From contig JAYKKR010000009.1 of assembly GCA_036971615.1 (NCBI GenBank), positions 1,426,001-1,490,000 of the forward strand: a stretch of DNA of 64,000 nt. The letters run 5' to 3'. The notes below the pieces were generated by a model. The model made no database searches, was not told where the DNA came from, and worked only from the letters and a program-made list of their open reading frames with translations. Position 1 is the stretch's first letter, and each line of letters opens with the position of its first letter. Source of the stretch: Amyloporia xantha (lineage: Eukaryota; Basidiomycota; Agaricomycetes; Polyporales; Adustoporiaceae). Of the stretch, positions 36,143 to 47,891 are shown piece after piece. The translations under genes and the position numbers were made by a program.

Positions 36143-36203
36143 ACTCTCCACTTGGGTGATGATACCGACGTCCCCCTCCTGCTAGTGCCCACCGATCACA
36201 ATA

Positions 36204-39200
36204 ATGACTGTACCTGCTCGTCGCACTCTCCCATCCTATCCTCAGACTCAGGCTCGTTCGAGTACTACCTTTCGTCCACCTCCTGTGGATGGATCATTGA
36301 CCCTGCCAGAGCTCTATGACTGGAATGCTGAGCATTCCCCCAATCATAGGCTCTATGTCTTCGCCAACGAGGACGGTAGTATTCGATCTATTTACTGGCC
36401 CGAGGCTGCGAGGGCCGTTCGTACAGGTGCCAAGATGATAAGGGACCGCATGCACTGGAAGCCAGGGATGGCCGAAACTCCTGTGGTGGGAATCCTGGCA
36501 ACTTCAGGTAGCTGTCGAGTGTTTCTGAACCAAACAGGGTGTTGAAACATGATTGACATGACAGATTCGATACCGTACGCGACACTGACGATGAGCATCG
36601 CACGCGCTAACTATACGGCCTTCCTCATTTCTATCCGCAACTCGCCTGCAGCGGTTGCGCACTTGCTCAGCCAGGTCGGGGTAAAGCACCTTATTGTCGG
36701 ACGCGAGCCGGCTATGCAAGATCTCGCCACCGAAGCATTGGGTATATTCAAGAAAGAGTACCCGTCCGTGTCCGTGCCGGAGACGTCGCATATGCCAGTG
36801 TTCGAGGAACTCTATCTCCCTTCATCTAAGAGTGCCCCGGCGAGCGAAGACTTACCTTTCGAGTACAATGGGCCAGATGTGCCTACCATAATCTTGCATT
36901 CTTCAGGTTTGGAAGTTTGTGGGCGTCGCTTGTATATAATACTGAAACTTTGTCCCACAGGCTCCACCGCGTTCCCCAAACCAATTCCGTTCACACACCA
37001 TAGACTCCTCGAAATCATCCTCACCCCGTGTTTCGGAGAGCGAGATCTTGCAGACTGTGTCTTCTCCTTGCACACTACGCCGATGTACCATGTCATGGGT
37101 ATTATGTTATCTACGTGGGCTGTGAGTATCGTGATCAAGATACGAATTCCCCAACGTCACTAAATTGTATTGCAGGTATCCTCGGGAATGATCATCGGCT
37201 TTTTCCCGCCCAAGTCGCCTGCTCCTATCCCCACACCTGACACTGTCTTTGAAGCTATAAGAGCAACGAAGAGCGACTATGTAGTCGCTGTTCCGGCTAT
37301 GGTAGAGGTACAACCTTTTCTATCTCTTTCTGACATCATGTTGACCGATTCTGCAGGCGTGGTCACGTAATCCAGAATATGTGAAATGGCTCGCGACGCG
37401 ACAAGGAGTTGTGAGTCTTATCCGCCATTTGATGAGCATAATGCACGTACGGATGATATGCTGACCGAAATGTCTCCAGGCATATGGCGGAGGCCCTCTG
37501 AACAAGGAAATCGGCGATTCTCTGGTCTCACAGGGTGTCACCATTTTTAACCTGTATGGCTCGTAAGTCAAGGAGCTTTGAATCTGCGTACAGCTTAGAT
37601 TGATCGTGACGTAATGTCTAGGACAGAAATGGGCGCGGGCAGCGTGTTTTTACCTGGTTCGTGACGATCCTGATTATGGTAAGTGTGGCTAACACAGGCC
37701 CGCAGCTCATGTTGGTCGAGACTGGGAGTACTTCAAGTTCGCCGGCAATTTGATAGCGAAAATGTTGCCATCTGGCGATGGTGCTTTTGAGTATGTGATG
37801 GTGGTAAGTTGCGCACAGCTTTTGAGCTTGTTCTGGTTTCGCTGGCGTGTGCTAACTCGTAGGTTTTTTGAGGCTAGCGAAGTCTCGCATCCATGCGTTG
37901 TTAACACCAAAATCGACGGCATTGACGCGTTTTCCTCGTCGGATCTCTTGGCGCCTCACCCAACGAAACCAGGCTTTTGGAAAGTCATTGGTCGTACTGA
38001 TGATCAAATTATGCATAGCACCGGGGAGAAGGTGCGTATTTCAGTACCGTGCTTGTATCGCAACCTGAACTATCCTCGAATAGACCAACCCAGGACCTCT
38101 TGGTGGGTACAGTGCGTTCATGTGTGTAAACCAGTTGCCAACTTTATCTTGCAGAAAACATGATGAACCAGGATCCCCATGTGACGGCGTGTGTTATGTT
38201 CGGCCGTGGACGGTTCCAGGCGGGCCTTATAGTTGAACCCAAACCCGAATACCAATTTGATCCTTCAGACGAAGCGAAACTTGCAGAGTTCAGGAACAAG
38301 ATATGGTGCGTACTGGTTGGGTTGCATAGTGCCCATGATGCGAAGTCCTTACCTTTCCCTCAGGCCGACGGTCGAGAAGATGAACGAGTACGCACCTCAG
38401 CACTCGCGGTTGTTTAAAGAGGTAAGCCAGCGCGAAATACTGTCGTGGGACCTGTCATGTTGCTAAGTTCTCGTAAACGTAGATGATCATGGTGGCTAAG
38501 CCATCCATGCCGTTTTCATATACGGCAAAGCGCACTGTGCGCCGCGGGGCTGTCTTGAAAGAATATGACGAGGAGATCAATGCCCTCTACGAGACAGTTG
38601 CGGCCAGTGCTCAGTCCAACGTGCCCCCTCCGTCGCAGTGGGACGTCTCCTCCACGATCGATTACGTTCGTGCCGTAGTACGGAAGATCCTCGTTCATCC
38701 GGTGACAGATGACGATGACCTATTCCAGCACGGATGTGACAGGTACGGTCATCATACCCCTTCGGTAGGACAGGACAATATCACTCATTCGACGGCTCTG
38801 TAGTCTTCAAGCAACCTACATACGCAATGCCATCCTTCACACGTTACGAGAGTCGGCTAAGGTAGACACGCGCAAGGTCTCTGGCAGCTTTGTGTATGAT
38901 CACCCGTCAATCTCTCGCCTGGCCTCCTTCGTCTCCTCTCTTGCCCTAGGCACCCAGGATCTAGCCGATGTCGGACAGTCCGCCGCGGCCCGAATTGCTG
39001 CTATGCGTGCCATGGTAGCCAAATACACTGCCGACTTCCCTGCCCGCACGGCAGGTAGCAATGGGCCGAAGCCTGGCAAGGATGTCGTCGTGGTCACGGG
39101 AACGACGGGCAGTCTGGGATCACATCTGCTTGCTCAGCTCGCAGCGAGCACAGAGGTTTCACGTGTCTATGCCATGAACAGGTCCTCGAGGAACCAGGTA

Positions 39201-40466
39201 TCGTTGAGCGAGAGACAGAGATCGACACTGGTTGATCGTGGGCTCGATGCAAGTATTCTAGATTCAGGAAAGGTTGTGCTTCTCGAAGGAGACCTTACGA
39301 AGCCTAGCTGGGGCCTCCCCGAGAGTACCTACAAAGAGGTATGTAACTGTCCTGCGAGTTTGGTCCAGTTATCGGAGGACTTACCGATCCATAGGTACAT
39401 GGTTCTGTGACGCACATCATCCACAATGGTATGATTGAGTTGCCAGCTTTCTCGCCTGTACCACACTAAATCTCTCTTTCCCATTCAAAAGCATGGCGTG
39501 TAGACTTCGTTATCAACCTCGGGTCGTTTGAAAACAGCGTAGAAGGCGTGCGTCGTCTAGTCGACTTCGCCCTCACGTCTCCTTTGCCTGAACCGCCCCG
39601 GGTACTGTTCACCAGCTCCATCGGTGTCTTCCAGAGTCCGTCCACATTATCACTGCGTCGTGGGATGTATATTGACAATTCACTTTGACGCCCGCAGATT
39701 CTCCTTGCGACAAGGTGTTCGATGAGACGCCTTTAGAACCTGATCTTGCTGTCGGCACTGGCTACGCGGAGTCGAAGTGGGTCTCCGAGCAAATACTTTA
39801 CGAGGCTGCAGCCAAAACACAGCTAGACACCCTGGTCATTCGCGTCGGGCAGGTATGCGGAGGCCTAGACGGCGCATGGAATGTACACGAGTGGTTCCCC
39901 ACCCTCGTGCAGAGCGGCCCCAAGCTAGGATGTTTCCCTGACGACCCCAAGGTATGTGACAACTCTCAGGCCCATCTACATTCATGGAGCTCAATCGTTC
40001 CGCTGTGTGTCAGGGCGTAAACTGGATCCCGCTTGAAATTACTGCTGGCGCCGTGGTCGACTTCCGCAAGGCTTCAAACACTACTCACACCGTCCACCTC
40101 GTGCACCCGCGCCCGGTGTCTTGGCACTCGCTCGCAGTCGCGGTCTCGGCGGAGCTTTCCGTCCCATTGGTCTCTTTCGCCGACTGGCTCGCGAAGCTGG
40201 AAAAGACAGCCGAGGCCGTCGCGCAGAGCGATCGTGAAAGCGAGATGGTCCGCAGCCTGCGCGCGCTGCATCTGCTTCCCTTCTTCCGCGGGATGGCAGA
40301 CAAGCAGTCCGGCAGAATGGCTATGGGCTTGCCTGATCTGTCGGTCTCGCAGGCTGTGGCGGGGTCTCCCACTCTGGCGGATCCGAACATCCGTCAACTG
40401 GGTGCGGAGGACGTCAAGAGATGGATCGCGTATTGGAGGAAAGTGGGCGTTTTTTCTGACGCATGA
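36204..40466 (+). CDS. NRPS-like adenylation-thiolation-reductase enzyme
   Basis: Multidomain enzyme that activates a carboxylic acid as an AMP ester, loads it on a phosphopantetheine arm and reduces it to an aldehyde or alcohol. It is related to fungal aryl/alkyl carboxylate reductases and aminoadipate reductase. The adenylation domain starts LTLPELYDWNAEHSPNH. Its core motifs are TIILHSSGSTAFPKPIPFTH, NLYGSTEMGAG and GRTDDQIMHSTGEK. The thiolation site is DDDDLFQHGCD|SLQAT, with the arm-bearing Ser directly after an intron. The reductase domain has the NADPH motif VVVTGTTGSLGSHLLAQLAA, LFTSSIGVFQ, and the catalytic GTGYAESKWVSE (YxxxK). No condensation domain is present. There are at least 15 short introns and roughly 1,050 residues. 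The substrate is unknown. No other biosynthetic genes lie beside it. Confidence 0.88.
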
Positions 40467-40869
40467 GTTATAGCGCAGCAAGAGGTATCATGTTCATTGC
40501 GAACCTTTGTATTAACGAACCACCGTGCTGGTAAGAAGGGCATCCGTAGATCGATAGAATAGACGAATTAGAATAGACGAATACATTGCGTTGTTGCTGC
40601 TTGTTGGAGATTCTAGGGAAAACACCAAGTCACATCAAGAAGATAGCAGCGGAATTGAATGCTCATAGTCAGCCAAAGGGTCTCCATGGTGTTTTGGCAT
40701 CTGGATCTTCGTCCACGATGAAGATGTCAGGAGGCTTGGTTAGGATTAAAATACCTGAAATAGCCTGCGACCAGAAATAATTAGCTGCGTGCAATGAACC
40801 CCATCCTAATTTTGCTTGTTTTCCCAATATTCCGATTCCGACCCCAGGTCCTCAGGAATCGCGAGGATG
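40467..40869. other. Spacer
   Basis: 3' flank of the reductase gene. No gene is seen. Confidence 0.4.
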
Positions 40870-41257
40870 CACCTCGACCTCACGTGCACCCAGGCTAATT
40901 AGCCCGGCATACCCCCCCGGGATTGCCGGGCTAGCTAGTGGAACCCTGCCGGGCTTGTCCGGCAGGACACACTAAGTACGTCGGGTGAAGCACGCGGAGA
41001 CCAGAACGAGACTCTGCGTGGATTGCGTAGAACAGTGAAGACGTAGTCTAGACTATCGGTGGTATGCTAGCGAGATGATGAGAGAAAGGAAGGAAGAAAG
41101 GAACTGTCTGAAACCAACTACCCCTCGCGTCTTATAGGACATCGGCGACGTGTTGAGTGTGTTGCTTGTGCCCAATCAGCGGGCGGCGAGTGACAGCGGT
41201 GTCGAAACTGTGATGTCATCGTCGAAGGTGGCTGACGTCGTAAGCCTCAGGCTTACA
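40870..41257 (-). mobile_element. LTR remnant of minus-strand Ty3/gypsy element
   Basis: Read on the minus strand the sequence begins TGTAAGCCTGAGGCTTACG at 41257. It is preceded by a purine-rich stretch (AGAGGCCGGAGGGG) that looks like the second-strand primer site, and it follows the chromodomain stop codon at a normal distance. A TATAAG lies at 41131-41136 (minus). The far end is not sharply defined: two GC hairpins (AGCCCGGCA/TGCCGGGCT and CCTGCCGG/CCGGCAGG) occupy 40899-40970. Confidence 0.5.
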
Positions 41258-41686
41258 CCCCTCCGGCCTCTCAAGCAAAAAACCCCGGTATACGTAGAGA
41301 AGCAAGAGAGCAGCAAAGCAAAACAACCTCTTTCAGCATCAACGGCCGCCAGCCCCGGGTGCGTCAAAAACCCCGGTGGGGAAAAGCTACCGTGTGGTCG
41401 GCCCAACCCCACCCTGTGCCTCCCAACGATCCAACGCGGCGCAATTATTGAGTCGGTTCCGTGGGATCCATTCGTCGTGGTGTGGTCCGTAGCCCACCCA
41501 GCGCACCAGGTATTGCCAGCCACGCCCGCGGCGGCGCGCGTCGATGATTTTCTCGATCGCATGTTCCTCCAGCCCGTCGTCGGTTAGTATCGGGCCCGGT
41601 TCTTGGAACTCCCGAGAGGGAAAGAGGTTGGGATCATTGGCCACAAAAGGCTTCAGCTCAGAAGCGTGAAAGGTTGGGAACAACAT

Positions 41687-43034
41687 CAGGAAAAACCTCC
41701 CAAGGTAATTAGTACTATATTATGTGGAAATGTAGCCAAATAAACATAATACCAGTAATTGGGTATAATTAGAACCAATTTCTCAGTCATTTTTCTGTAT
41801 CTGTGCAAAGCTCTCAGATACAACTTTGTAAGATTTGAAAAGTCCAGAATGCACGAGCCAGAAGCAGAAGCAAAGCCTGTGTAATAGGCAATAGACAATT
41901 GATTGTTTGTGGCTTGAGTGATATCCATATAATTTGGGAGTCATTTCACACCAATATACCACAATTATACCACAATTAGTCAATAGATATAAGGCTGCTC
42001 TATGGAAGCTGCCTATTTCTCATGTTTAATGCCATATTTTTAAAAGTACAGCTACTATTGTTATGTTGCATGACTTGTTGCGGTCACTAATATATTAGCA
42101 GTTGAAATCTACACAGAGGACAGAGGGACTTCGTCAATTTGTCCGATGTTCGATCACGTGCTGTGGCTGCCACCATCGGGCCGCGGTCGGAGTTTCAACA
42201 CGTCATTGGGCAGTACTCGACGGCGTTGCTGCTGTCTCCCAACTACCTCCTACATCACACAAGCCGCATCGTCCGCATCGCGCGCACCGCATCGCATGTA
42301 CCTCTAACGACACTGACGACGGAGGATACTGCTGCCGCCGCCGACAGACGACTCGCATCAACAAGGACAATAACGCCGACGGACGACGCTTACAGTGACA
42401 ACAACGACAACAACGACCACACCGACGACGACGACGCCAACCGATGACGCCGATGATGCCGACACCGACGGACGGACGATGCAGATGACGGGACGACGAG
42501 CGGATGACGACGAGCGGATGACGGCAGACGACGGACGATGGCAGACGACGGACGACGGACGACGCGGACGACGGACATGACTGCGGACGACGATGGGACG
42601 ACACGGACGACGGCAGATGACCGATGACGACCGACGAAGGCAGATGACCGACGACGGCAGACAACTGACGACGATGAGGAGGAGCGATGATGAGGAGAAG
42701 CGACGATGGAATGCTTATGATAATAATATGTATCTCTTTGTTGTATATACAGTCAATCAATATGTACATTTTGCTATTCAATACTATCCACTGCGAACAA
42801 GAATATGAGTAGTAAAGCAGTGCAATATATGAATGAAACATTTGAAACCCATGCGGCTGAATTATGGGAAATTTACATGAATAAACTGCGTTTTTCGGGA
42901 GGGGGACCGCAGAATCCGCAACAATAGAAGGTAATTCTGGATAATGGCCTGAATGGAGATAATTGCATCTATTGTCTGAAATTTAGCTACATTATGGTAC
43001 ATTCCTCATAAATTACACTGGGAGGTTTTTCCTG
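41687..43034. mobile_element. DNA transposon with CAGG..CCTG ends and AT duplication
   Basis: Ends are inverted: CAGGAAAAACCTCCCA at 41687 and its reverse complement finishing at 43034. AT is duplicated at 41685-41686 and 43035-43036. It sits inside the integrase frame of the gypsy remnant. No transposase is recognised. The centre carries a repeat-rich block. It is probably non-autonomous; a 193-bp relative is at 49780. Confidence 0.85.
42390..42690. repeat. GACGACGG-type minisatellite
   Basis: Irregular tandem array of short units built on GACGAC, GACGGAC and GATGAC. It lies inside the DNA element and yields long artificial frames in several readings. Confidence 0.85.
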
Positions 43035-43610
43035 ATGAATCTAGAAGAGGGTGGCAGTAACAGGGTGTAGGATGAGGATTCTGGATGTGCTTTAGTAATT
43101 ATATACGGGCCGTCAAATCGAGGAAAGAACTTAGCAGCCCGTTTGTCACCCTTCGTCTTAAACTCACGTCGGCGATGCAAGGTGGAAAGCAAAACCTTGT
43201 CGCCGACTTTGTAGGGGATTTCCGGGCCGCGATGCTGGTTGCTGAAATGAGCTTGGTGAACCTTGGCCTTGAGAAGGTTATCCTTCGCCTCAGCGACGTC
43301 GTTGTGCAAACGCGCGACAACTTCACGTGCAACCGCTGCCGGAGTCTGATTGTCCGTTGATGTGCACGGAACCATTGGAGGGACAAGACGGGGTGCACGG
43401 CCGAACCGGATGTGGAAGTTTGAATATCCCGTTGTAAGGAATGGGTACGCGCTACCCTATGAACGGACGGTAGGGCAGGACGAGACAGCGGAACAAAGGA
43501 GAGGTGATCACGCGGGACAAGGGAGCTTGGCGGAAGCAAGCATCGCATTCGAACGGAACGGCTACAAGACGGAGCATGGCATTCGAATGGAACGACTACA
43601 GGACTGAACA

Positions 43611-44411
43611 CTAATCTACGGTCGACAAGTCGATGGGAGCGTCGGGCCCTTCCCCGCCGACGTCAGAGAACGAGCGGTGGCGCGGGGGACGATAAATAGT
43701 CTCCCGGTGGTAACGGAAATCCTCCTCCGCAGGGGTACGGGCCCGCGAGGGACCTCCCTCCCGACGTCCTCCCCTTCCTCCCAGAGCATGAGCGGCGACA
43801 CGGATCGAGTGCTCTAAGTCTTCGAAAGCCCGCGGATAGGGACGCATACGGTCCAGAGTGTCCGAGAACTGGCGGGCGATAAGTTCGAGCCGTTCCAAAG
43901 CCTCATCGGTACGTTCCTCGGTGACGCGGGGAGGGGTCCAGAAGGCTTCTTCCGTGTACAACGGGAGGGGAGGCGGAGTGCCAGCTTCGTCCCGCTGCGC
44001 ATTAGAGCGGACCTCGTCGGGGCTCCAGGCGATCCCAGGATAAGGGACTGCACCGCGATGGCTCAGGGAGGAGCGGAAGATCGAGTCGATGTAGTGGACG
44101 AGCTCGCGGAGGGTGACGAAGGCAGTGAGCGGAGGGAGCGTGAGGTTCCCCGCGGCTATGGCTTGGGCTCGAGCCTCATAGGCGAGGCGCTGCGGGACGG
44201 GACGTGAGGGGAAGGAAAGAGAAGTAAGGGAGAAAGGTGGACAGACCAGCAGCCAGCGCACTCCGTGGGCCCAGGCAAGCCAAGCAGCCGGATCGGAAGG
44301 GCGGAATGAAGGCTCAACAACGCATTCAGCGCGAAGCACGTCTACGAGGAGGAGGTAGCGGCGGACGTGGAGGGAACCGATGGGGTCGGTGGGTTCGGCG
44401 GGCTCAGACAT
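43611..44411 (-). CDS. Unassigned ORF beside retroelement debris
   Basis: Open frame of 266 residues starting MSEPAEPTDPIGSLHVRRYL. It contains PSDPAAWLAWAHGVRWLLVC and TAFVTLRELVHYIDSIF, then a Pro/Arg-rich charged tail. I do not recognise a domain. GC content and codon use resemble the nearby gag, and it lies within transposon debris, so it is likely an accessory ORF of a retroelement or a captured fragment. It is transcribed opposite to the gag. Confidence 0.45.
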   Translation of the reverse strand: MSEPAEPTDPIGSLHVRRYLLLVDVLRAECVVEPSFRPSDPAAWLAWAHGVRWLLVCPPFSLTSLSFPSRPVPQRLAYEARAQAIAAGNLTLPPLTAFVTLRELVHYIDSIFRSSLSHRGAVPYPGIAWSPDEVRSNAQRDEAGTPPPLPLYTEEAFWTPPRVTEERTDEALERLELIARQFSDTLDRMRPYPRAFEDLEHSIRVAAHALGGRGGRREGGPSRARTPAEEDFRYHRETIYRPPRHRSFSDVGGEGPDAPIDLSTVD

Positions 44412-45513
44412 GGCGAACGAGGCGAAGGGAGGGAAGAGCGCGCGGAAGGAGGATAAGTGAGTCAGGGGAAGAGTCGGAGGGGAGGTAGCGGGAGGTAGCG
44501 GGAGGAAGCGGGAGGGAGAGTGACGTGGCAGCGCACGCGGGACGAGGTATATAGGAGGAAGGGGAACGAGGCGGAAGGGGTATCTACCATCTGGTACGAG
44601 CTGCGACTGGGACTTTGACTTTCACGCGACCGGGTTTTCTTGCTCAGCGGAGCTACACTGCGTTTACTTCTACGAGAGGGCGAGCAAGCGGCTTGACCCA
44701 TTTTACTGCGATTCGGGATATCTACTGCGTACTTAGGACTGCGACTGCGACTTGACTGGGATAGCACACATAGAGCGTCCCCCATATACCTACGAGTCTC
44801 TAGCTCAATCAATTCTTTTCTCTCTTGCTCATCCTCCGTGCCAGACGCAGCGAACGTCTTCACTCCCCTTCCCCTTCGACTCATTGATCTGTTCCTTCCC
44901 GGTGTGCTTATCGCACAGCGGGAGGAGCACCAAGCCTTACAAGTGGAGCCCACCGCGAGGGGGAATCTTATAGTTCGAAGACTTCGTTCGCGCACCATCG
45001 CCGTGCCGGACCGTACTCTACAGCAAGAACTTCTCTTAGCCCAGAACAGTCCTATCTCCCCCGACTAGATCTCGACCTTCCTCACTTTCCCCTCCGACCG
45101 GCCGCGTTCGACGACTCGGACTCGGATAACCCTTTCGACGTCAGAATCCCTCCCTTCCGGTCACAAAGCAACACGCGCTCTGTATCCCTCGAACATCCTT
45201 CGCCTCCGCTCCATTCCCCAGTAAACCACGAGCCACTGGCGGAAGGAAGGAGTACCGAAGAAACATCCACAATCTCATCAGTCACCGAATCATCCGCGAC
45301 CCCGTCAACCCGCTCATCTCCCGTTCCTCCCGAACGTCCACGCCGACGAACGATTTCGGCACCACCCTCAGTACGAGTCAAACGCGAGGTCATCGAGCCT
45401 ACCATCCTGTCGACATACATAGATCCCGCGAGCATACCACTCCCTCCATCACGAGCGAGCTCGCCCGTCCCGCACCTACCCAATCGACGAGTGCTACAGT
45501 ACCCCCGCGTGCC
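44412..45513. other. GC-rich leader region before gag
   Basis: Probably 5' LTR/untranslated leader of the gag-bearing element. It contains a TATATA at 44549 and a Pro/Ser-rich open stretch directly before the gag ATG. No borders could be fixed. Confidence 0.35.
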
Positions 45514-46776
45514 ATGCCTACTTCATCCATGCCCGTGCGAGGGGCGAAGACGGCGCCGACCTTCGACGGGGAACCGCGCAATCTACTGCGATATTTCGAG
45601 GATCTAGAGGACCTGTGCGCGGCAGCAGGGATTACAACGGAAGAAGAGAAGATACGGTACGCGCTGAAGTACCTAACGGTGGAACAAGAGGAACTATGGA
45701 AGACGGCGGATGGGGCTACTGGGCGGGCGTATCTGGTGTTTAAGCGAGGGGTGAAGGCCTTGTACCCGGGAGCGGACGGAGACAAGAGGTACACCGCGGC
45801 AGACCTCGATCGCATAGCACAGTCGGCGCGAGACAAGGGGGTGCGGACGAGGGGGGAGGAGGCCGCATATTATCGAGAGTATTCCCCGGTCGCAGCCTTC
45901 CTGATATCGAAGAGCAAGATAGCGGCGCGGCACAGGGACGAAGTGTACATGCGCGGGTTTGGGGAGGAAGGACTGCGGACGATTACCCGGAGGGCGGAGA
46001 TCGCAGAGCCCGACCACGACCCGGACGACCCGTGGGGGATGGACGTAATGCACAAGGTGGCGCAGAAGTGCCTCCCGGGAGTAGGAGGAGGAGCCGTGGG
46101 AGGGGGCGGAAGAGACACAGCAGGGACGAGCGGGACGACAGCGCCTCCAGCAGCGACCGCGATGGTAAAGACGGAGGGCGTAGACTTGGCGCTCTTCAAC
46201 CAGACGATACAGATGATGCAGGCGTTCTTGGCGGGACGCAGCGGAGGAGCGGGGAGGGGCGCCGCGGACCGGGGAGGGGTCGTGCAAGGAGCGGGAGGAG
46301 CGCCGGGCAACTTCCTGTGCAACTTCTGTGGGGACCCGGAGCACTTCATGCGGAACTGCGGGATTATCCTCCAGTATATCCTTGACCGGAAGATCTACCG
46401 GGACGAGACTGGGAAAGTACGGCTCCCGAACAGCATGTTCGTTCCGCGCGGCCTGCCTGGAGAGTACATGAAGGATCGAGTGGACTCGTGGCACGCCCAG
46501 AACCCTGGGCAACTGGTACGAGTCGCGGGGAACGAGCGACAGGCCCCTCCGCACTTGGCCGCGAACCTTTTCCAGATATACGAGGGCGTGAACATGGTGG
46601 AGACGAGGGACGAAGGTTCGTCGGATGAGGAAGATCCGTCGGAAAGGGTCCGGGTTCTCCAAGCAGAGTTGGCGCGGGCGAAGAAGAAGGAAGTGCGGTT
46701 CGAAGAAGTGAAGAAGTCAGGGGCGAGGACGGGGGCGGCGTTGCGGGGCCCAGGAGGCAACATTAAACAGGTGTAA
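45514..46776 (+). CDS. Retrotransposon Gag polyprotein
   Basis: Capsid-type protein of an LTR retrotransposon, 420 residues, starting MPTSSMPVRGAKTAPTFDGE. A retrotransposon-gag domain is seen in NLLRYFEDLEDLCAAAGITT and KRGVKALYPGADGDKRYTAA. It is followed by a Gly-rich linker and a CCHC zinc knuckle, CNFCGDPEHFMRNC, which binds nucleic acid. The frame stops soon after a charged coiled-coil-like stretch (VLQAELARAKKKEVRFEEVK). No protease or reverse transcriptase follows; AT-rich transposon sequence begins about 20 bp later, so the element is truncated. Its orientation is opposite to the gypsy remnant at 41387-43440, so it is a different element. Confidence 0.85.
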   Translation: MPTSSMPVRGAKTAPTFDGEPRNLLRYFEDLEDLCAAAGITTEEEKIRYALKYLTVEQEELWKTADGATGRAYLVFKRGVKALYPGADGDKRYTAADLDRIAQSARDKGVRTRGEEAAYYREYSPVAAFLISKSKIAARHRDEVYMRGFGEEGLRTITRRAEIAEPDHDPDDPWGMDVMHKVAQKCLPGVGGGAVGGGGRDTAGTSGTTAPPAATAMVKTEGVDLALFNQTIQMMQAFLAGRSGGAGRGAADRGGVVQGAGGAPGNFLCNFCGDPEHFMRNCGIILQYILDRKIYRDETGKVRLPNSMFVPRGLPGEYMKDRVDSWHAQNPGQLVRVAGNERQAPPHLAANLFQIYEGVNMVETRDEGSSDEEDPSERVRVLQAELARAKKKEVRFEEVKKSGARTGAALRGPGGNIKQV

Positions 46777-47891
46777 ACTTAAGTCTTATATGAGCGATCT
46801 TCAGGCTATAATAATAAGACTTATTGATAGATTAACATCATTGGATTAAGCAAATATTGAACAGGTTGACACCATTGGATTAAGTGAATATTGAACAGGT
46901 TGACACCATTGGATTAAGCCAATATATGTAACCATACCATCTACATTCAACAGCAAAGTGCCAACTCTACTTAGCCTACTTAGGCTCTCTTAACTTGTCT
47001 TATAGCTTTGATTGAGACCTTCAAGGACATTTAAGACAAATTTAAGAGTAGAGGTTAACTCCAAGATGTCTTATTTAGTTCTTAGAATTCTTAAAATAAC
47101 ATTGCAGTACACTAATACACTCCGAGTGAAGTGGAGATTTTCAGATTCTGCTGATAAGTTCAACATTCTGCCAAGCTATTTAGTCCAATTTTGCAAGGTC
47201 CAGTGTCCAGTGCCAGTGTTGATGCTCTCAATGATGATCAGCACCCTGAGACAGAAATTTGCAAATTTGCAAATTTAAGACATTGAAGACCATGTCACAG
47301 TAAGGTAAAGTTACTAACAGTGTACTAATTCACTAGTTTTGTCTTAATGGCTGTCTATTCCTTATACTGATCAACATAGCAGTAGAAAAACCAAACTTTT
47401 CCTTAACAGACTCATCTTGCACATCTTGATGTCTTATGTTTAGTGATAATGATCCAATGATCAGCCATAATGGTCTGTAGAAATCTCTCATAGAATTAAA
47501 ATAACTAAGAAAATGCTAAGAACAGGATTAAGCAACAGAAGAAGAGATGATAAGTAACTAGCCCAACAAAAATGATATGTTACCTGATGGCCATTATTGC
47601 TTGTTGAGCCTTTTCCAGTGTCATCTAAGTCTTTTTATAACAGCACACTAATCAGCAAAAGCCCAACTTCGAATAGAGTGCCTTAGTGTATTAGTGTACT
47701 TGAATGGCAAATTCAACACACTAAGAACCATTTGAGGCATGTTGAAGCTCTTTTTTTAAACTTGTCTTAAATGTTCCTGAAGGTCTTAAATATGATCAAA
47801 ATACAATTCAAGACAGGCTAAGTATTCAAATTAAAAGTGAGATTTGCATAATATGTTTCATGACTTAAGAGTTAAGTGACAAGGGAAGTAT
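46777..47891. repeat. AT-rich element with long inverted ends (copy 1)
   Basis: Arms near 46963-47075 and 47738-47834 are inverted, diverged copies (GAGACCTTCAAGGACATTTA at left; the right arm carries its complement). Just before it lie about 2.6 copies of a 34-bp tandem repeat (46838-46925, ACCATTGGATTAAG). No coding frame is found. It is related to the copy at 48566-49352. Confidence 0.6.

Larger units (their letters stand above)
41387..43440 (-). pseudogene. Ty3/gypsy integrase C-terminus plus chromodomain, interrupted
   Basis: 3' end of the pol gene of a chromodomain-type Ty3/gypsy retrotransposon. The upstream part (about 43440-43035) reads TTGYSNFHIRFGRAPR, then HNDVAEAKDNLLKAKVHQAH and KFFPRFDGPYIITKAHPESS, the integrase C-terminal region. 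The downstream part (41387-41686) has LFPTFHASELKPF and a chromodomain, GWQYLVRWVGYGPHHDEWIP. A 1,348-bp DNA element separates them. The reading frame is otherwise compatible across the break. No reverse transcriptase, RNase H or protease is left upstream of 43440, so the element is dead. Confidence 0.88.

Noticed and set aside
42203..42841. 212-codon minus frame inside the DNA element
   Set aside because: Produced by the GACGAC-type minisatellite; composition is artificial.
45694..46662. 322-codon minus frame opposite gag
   Set aside because: Antisense shadow; the plus strand carries the recognisable zinc knuckle.
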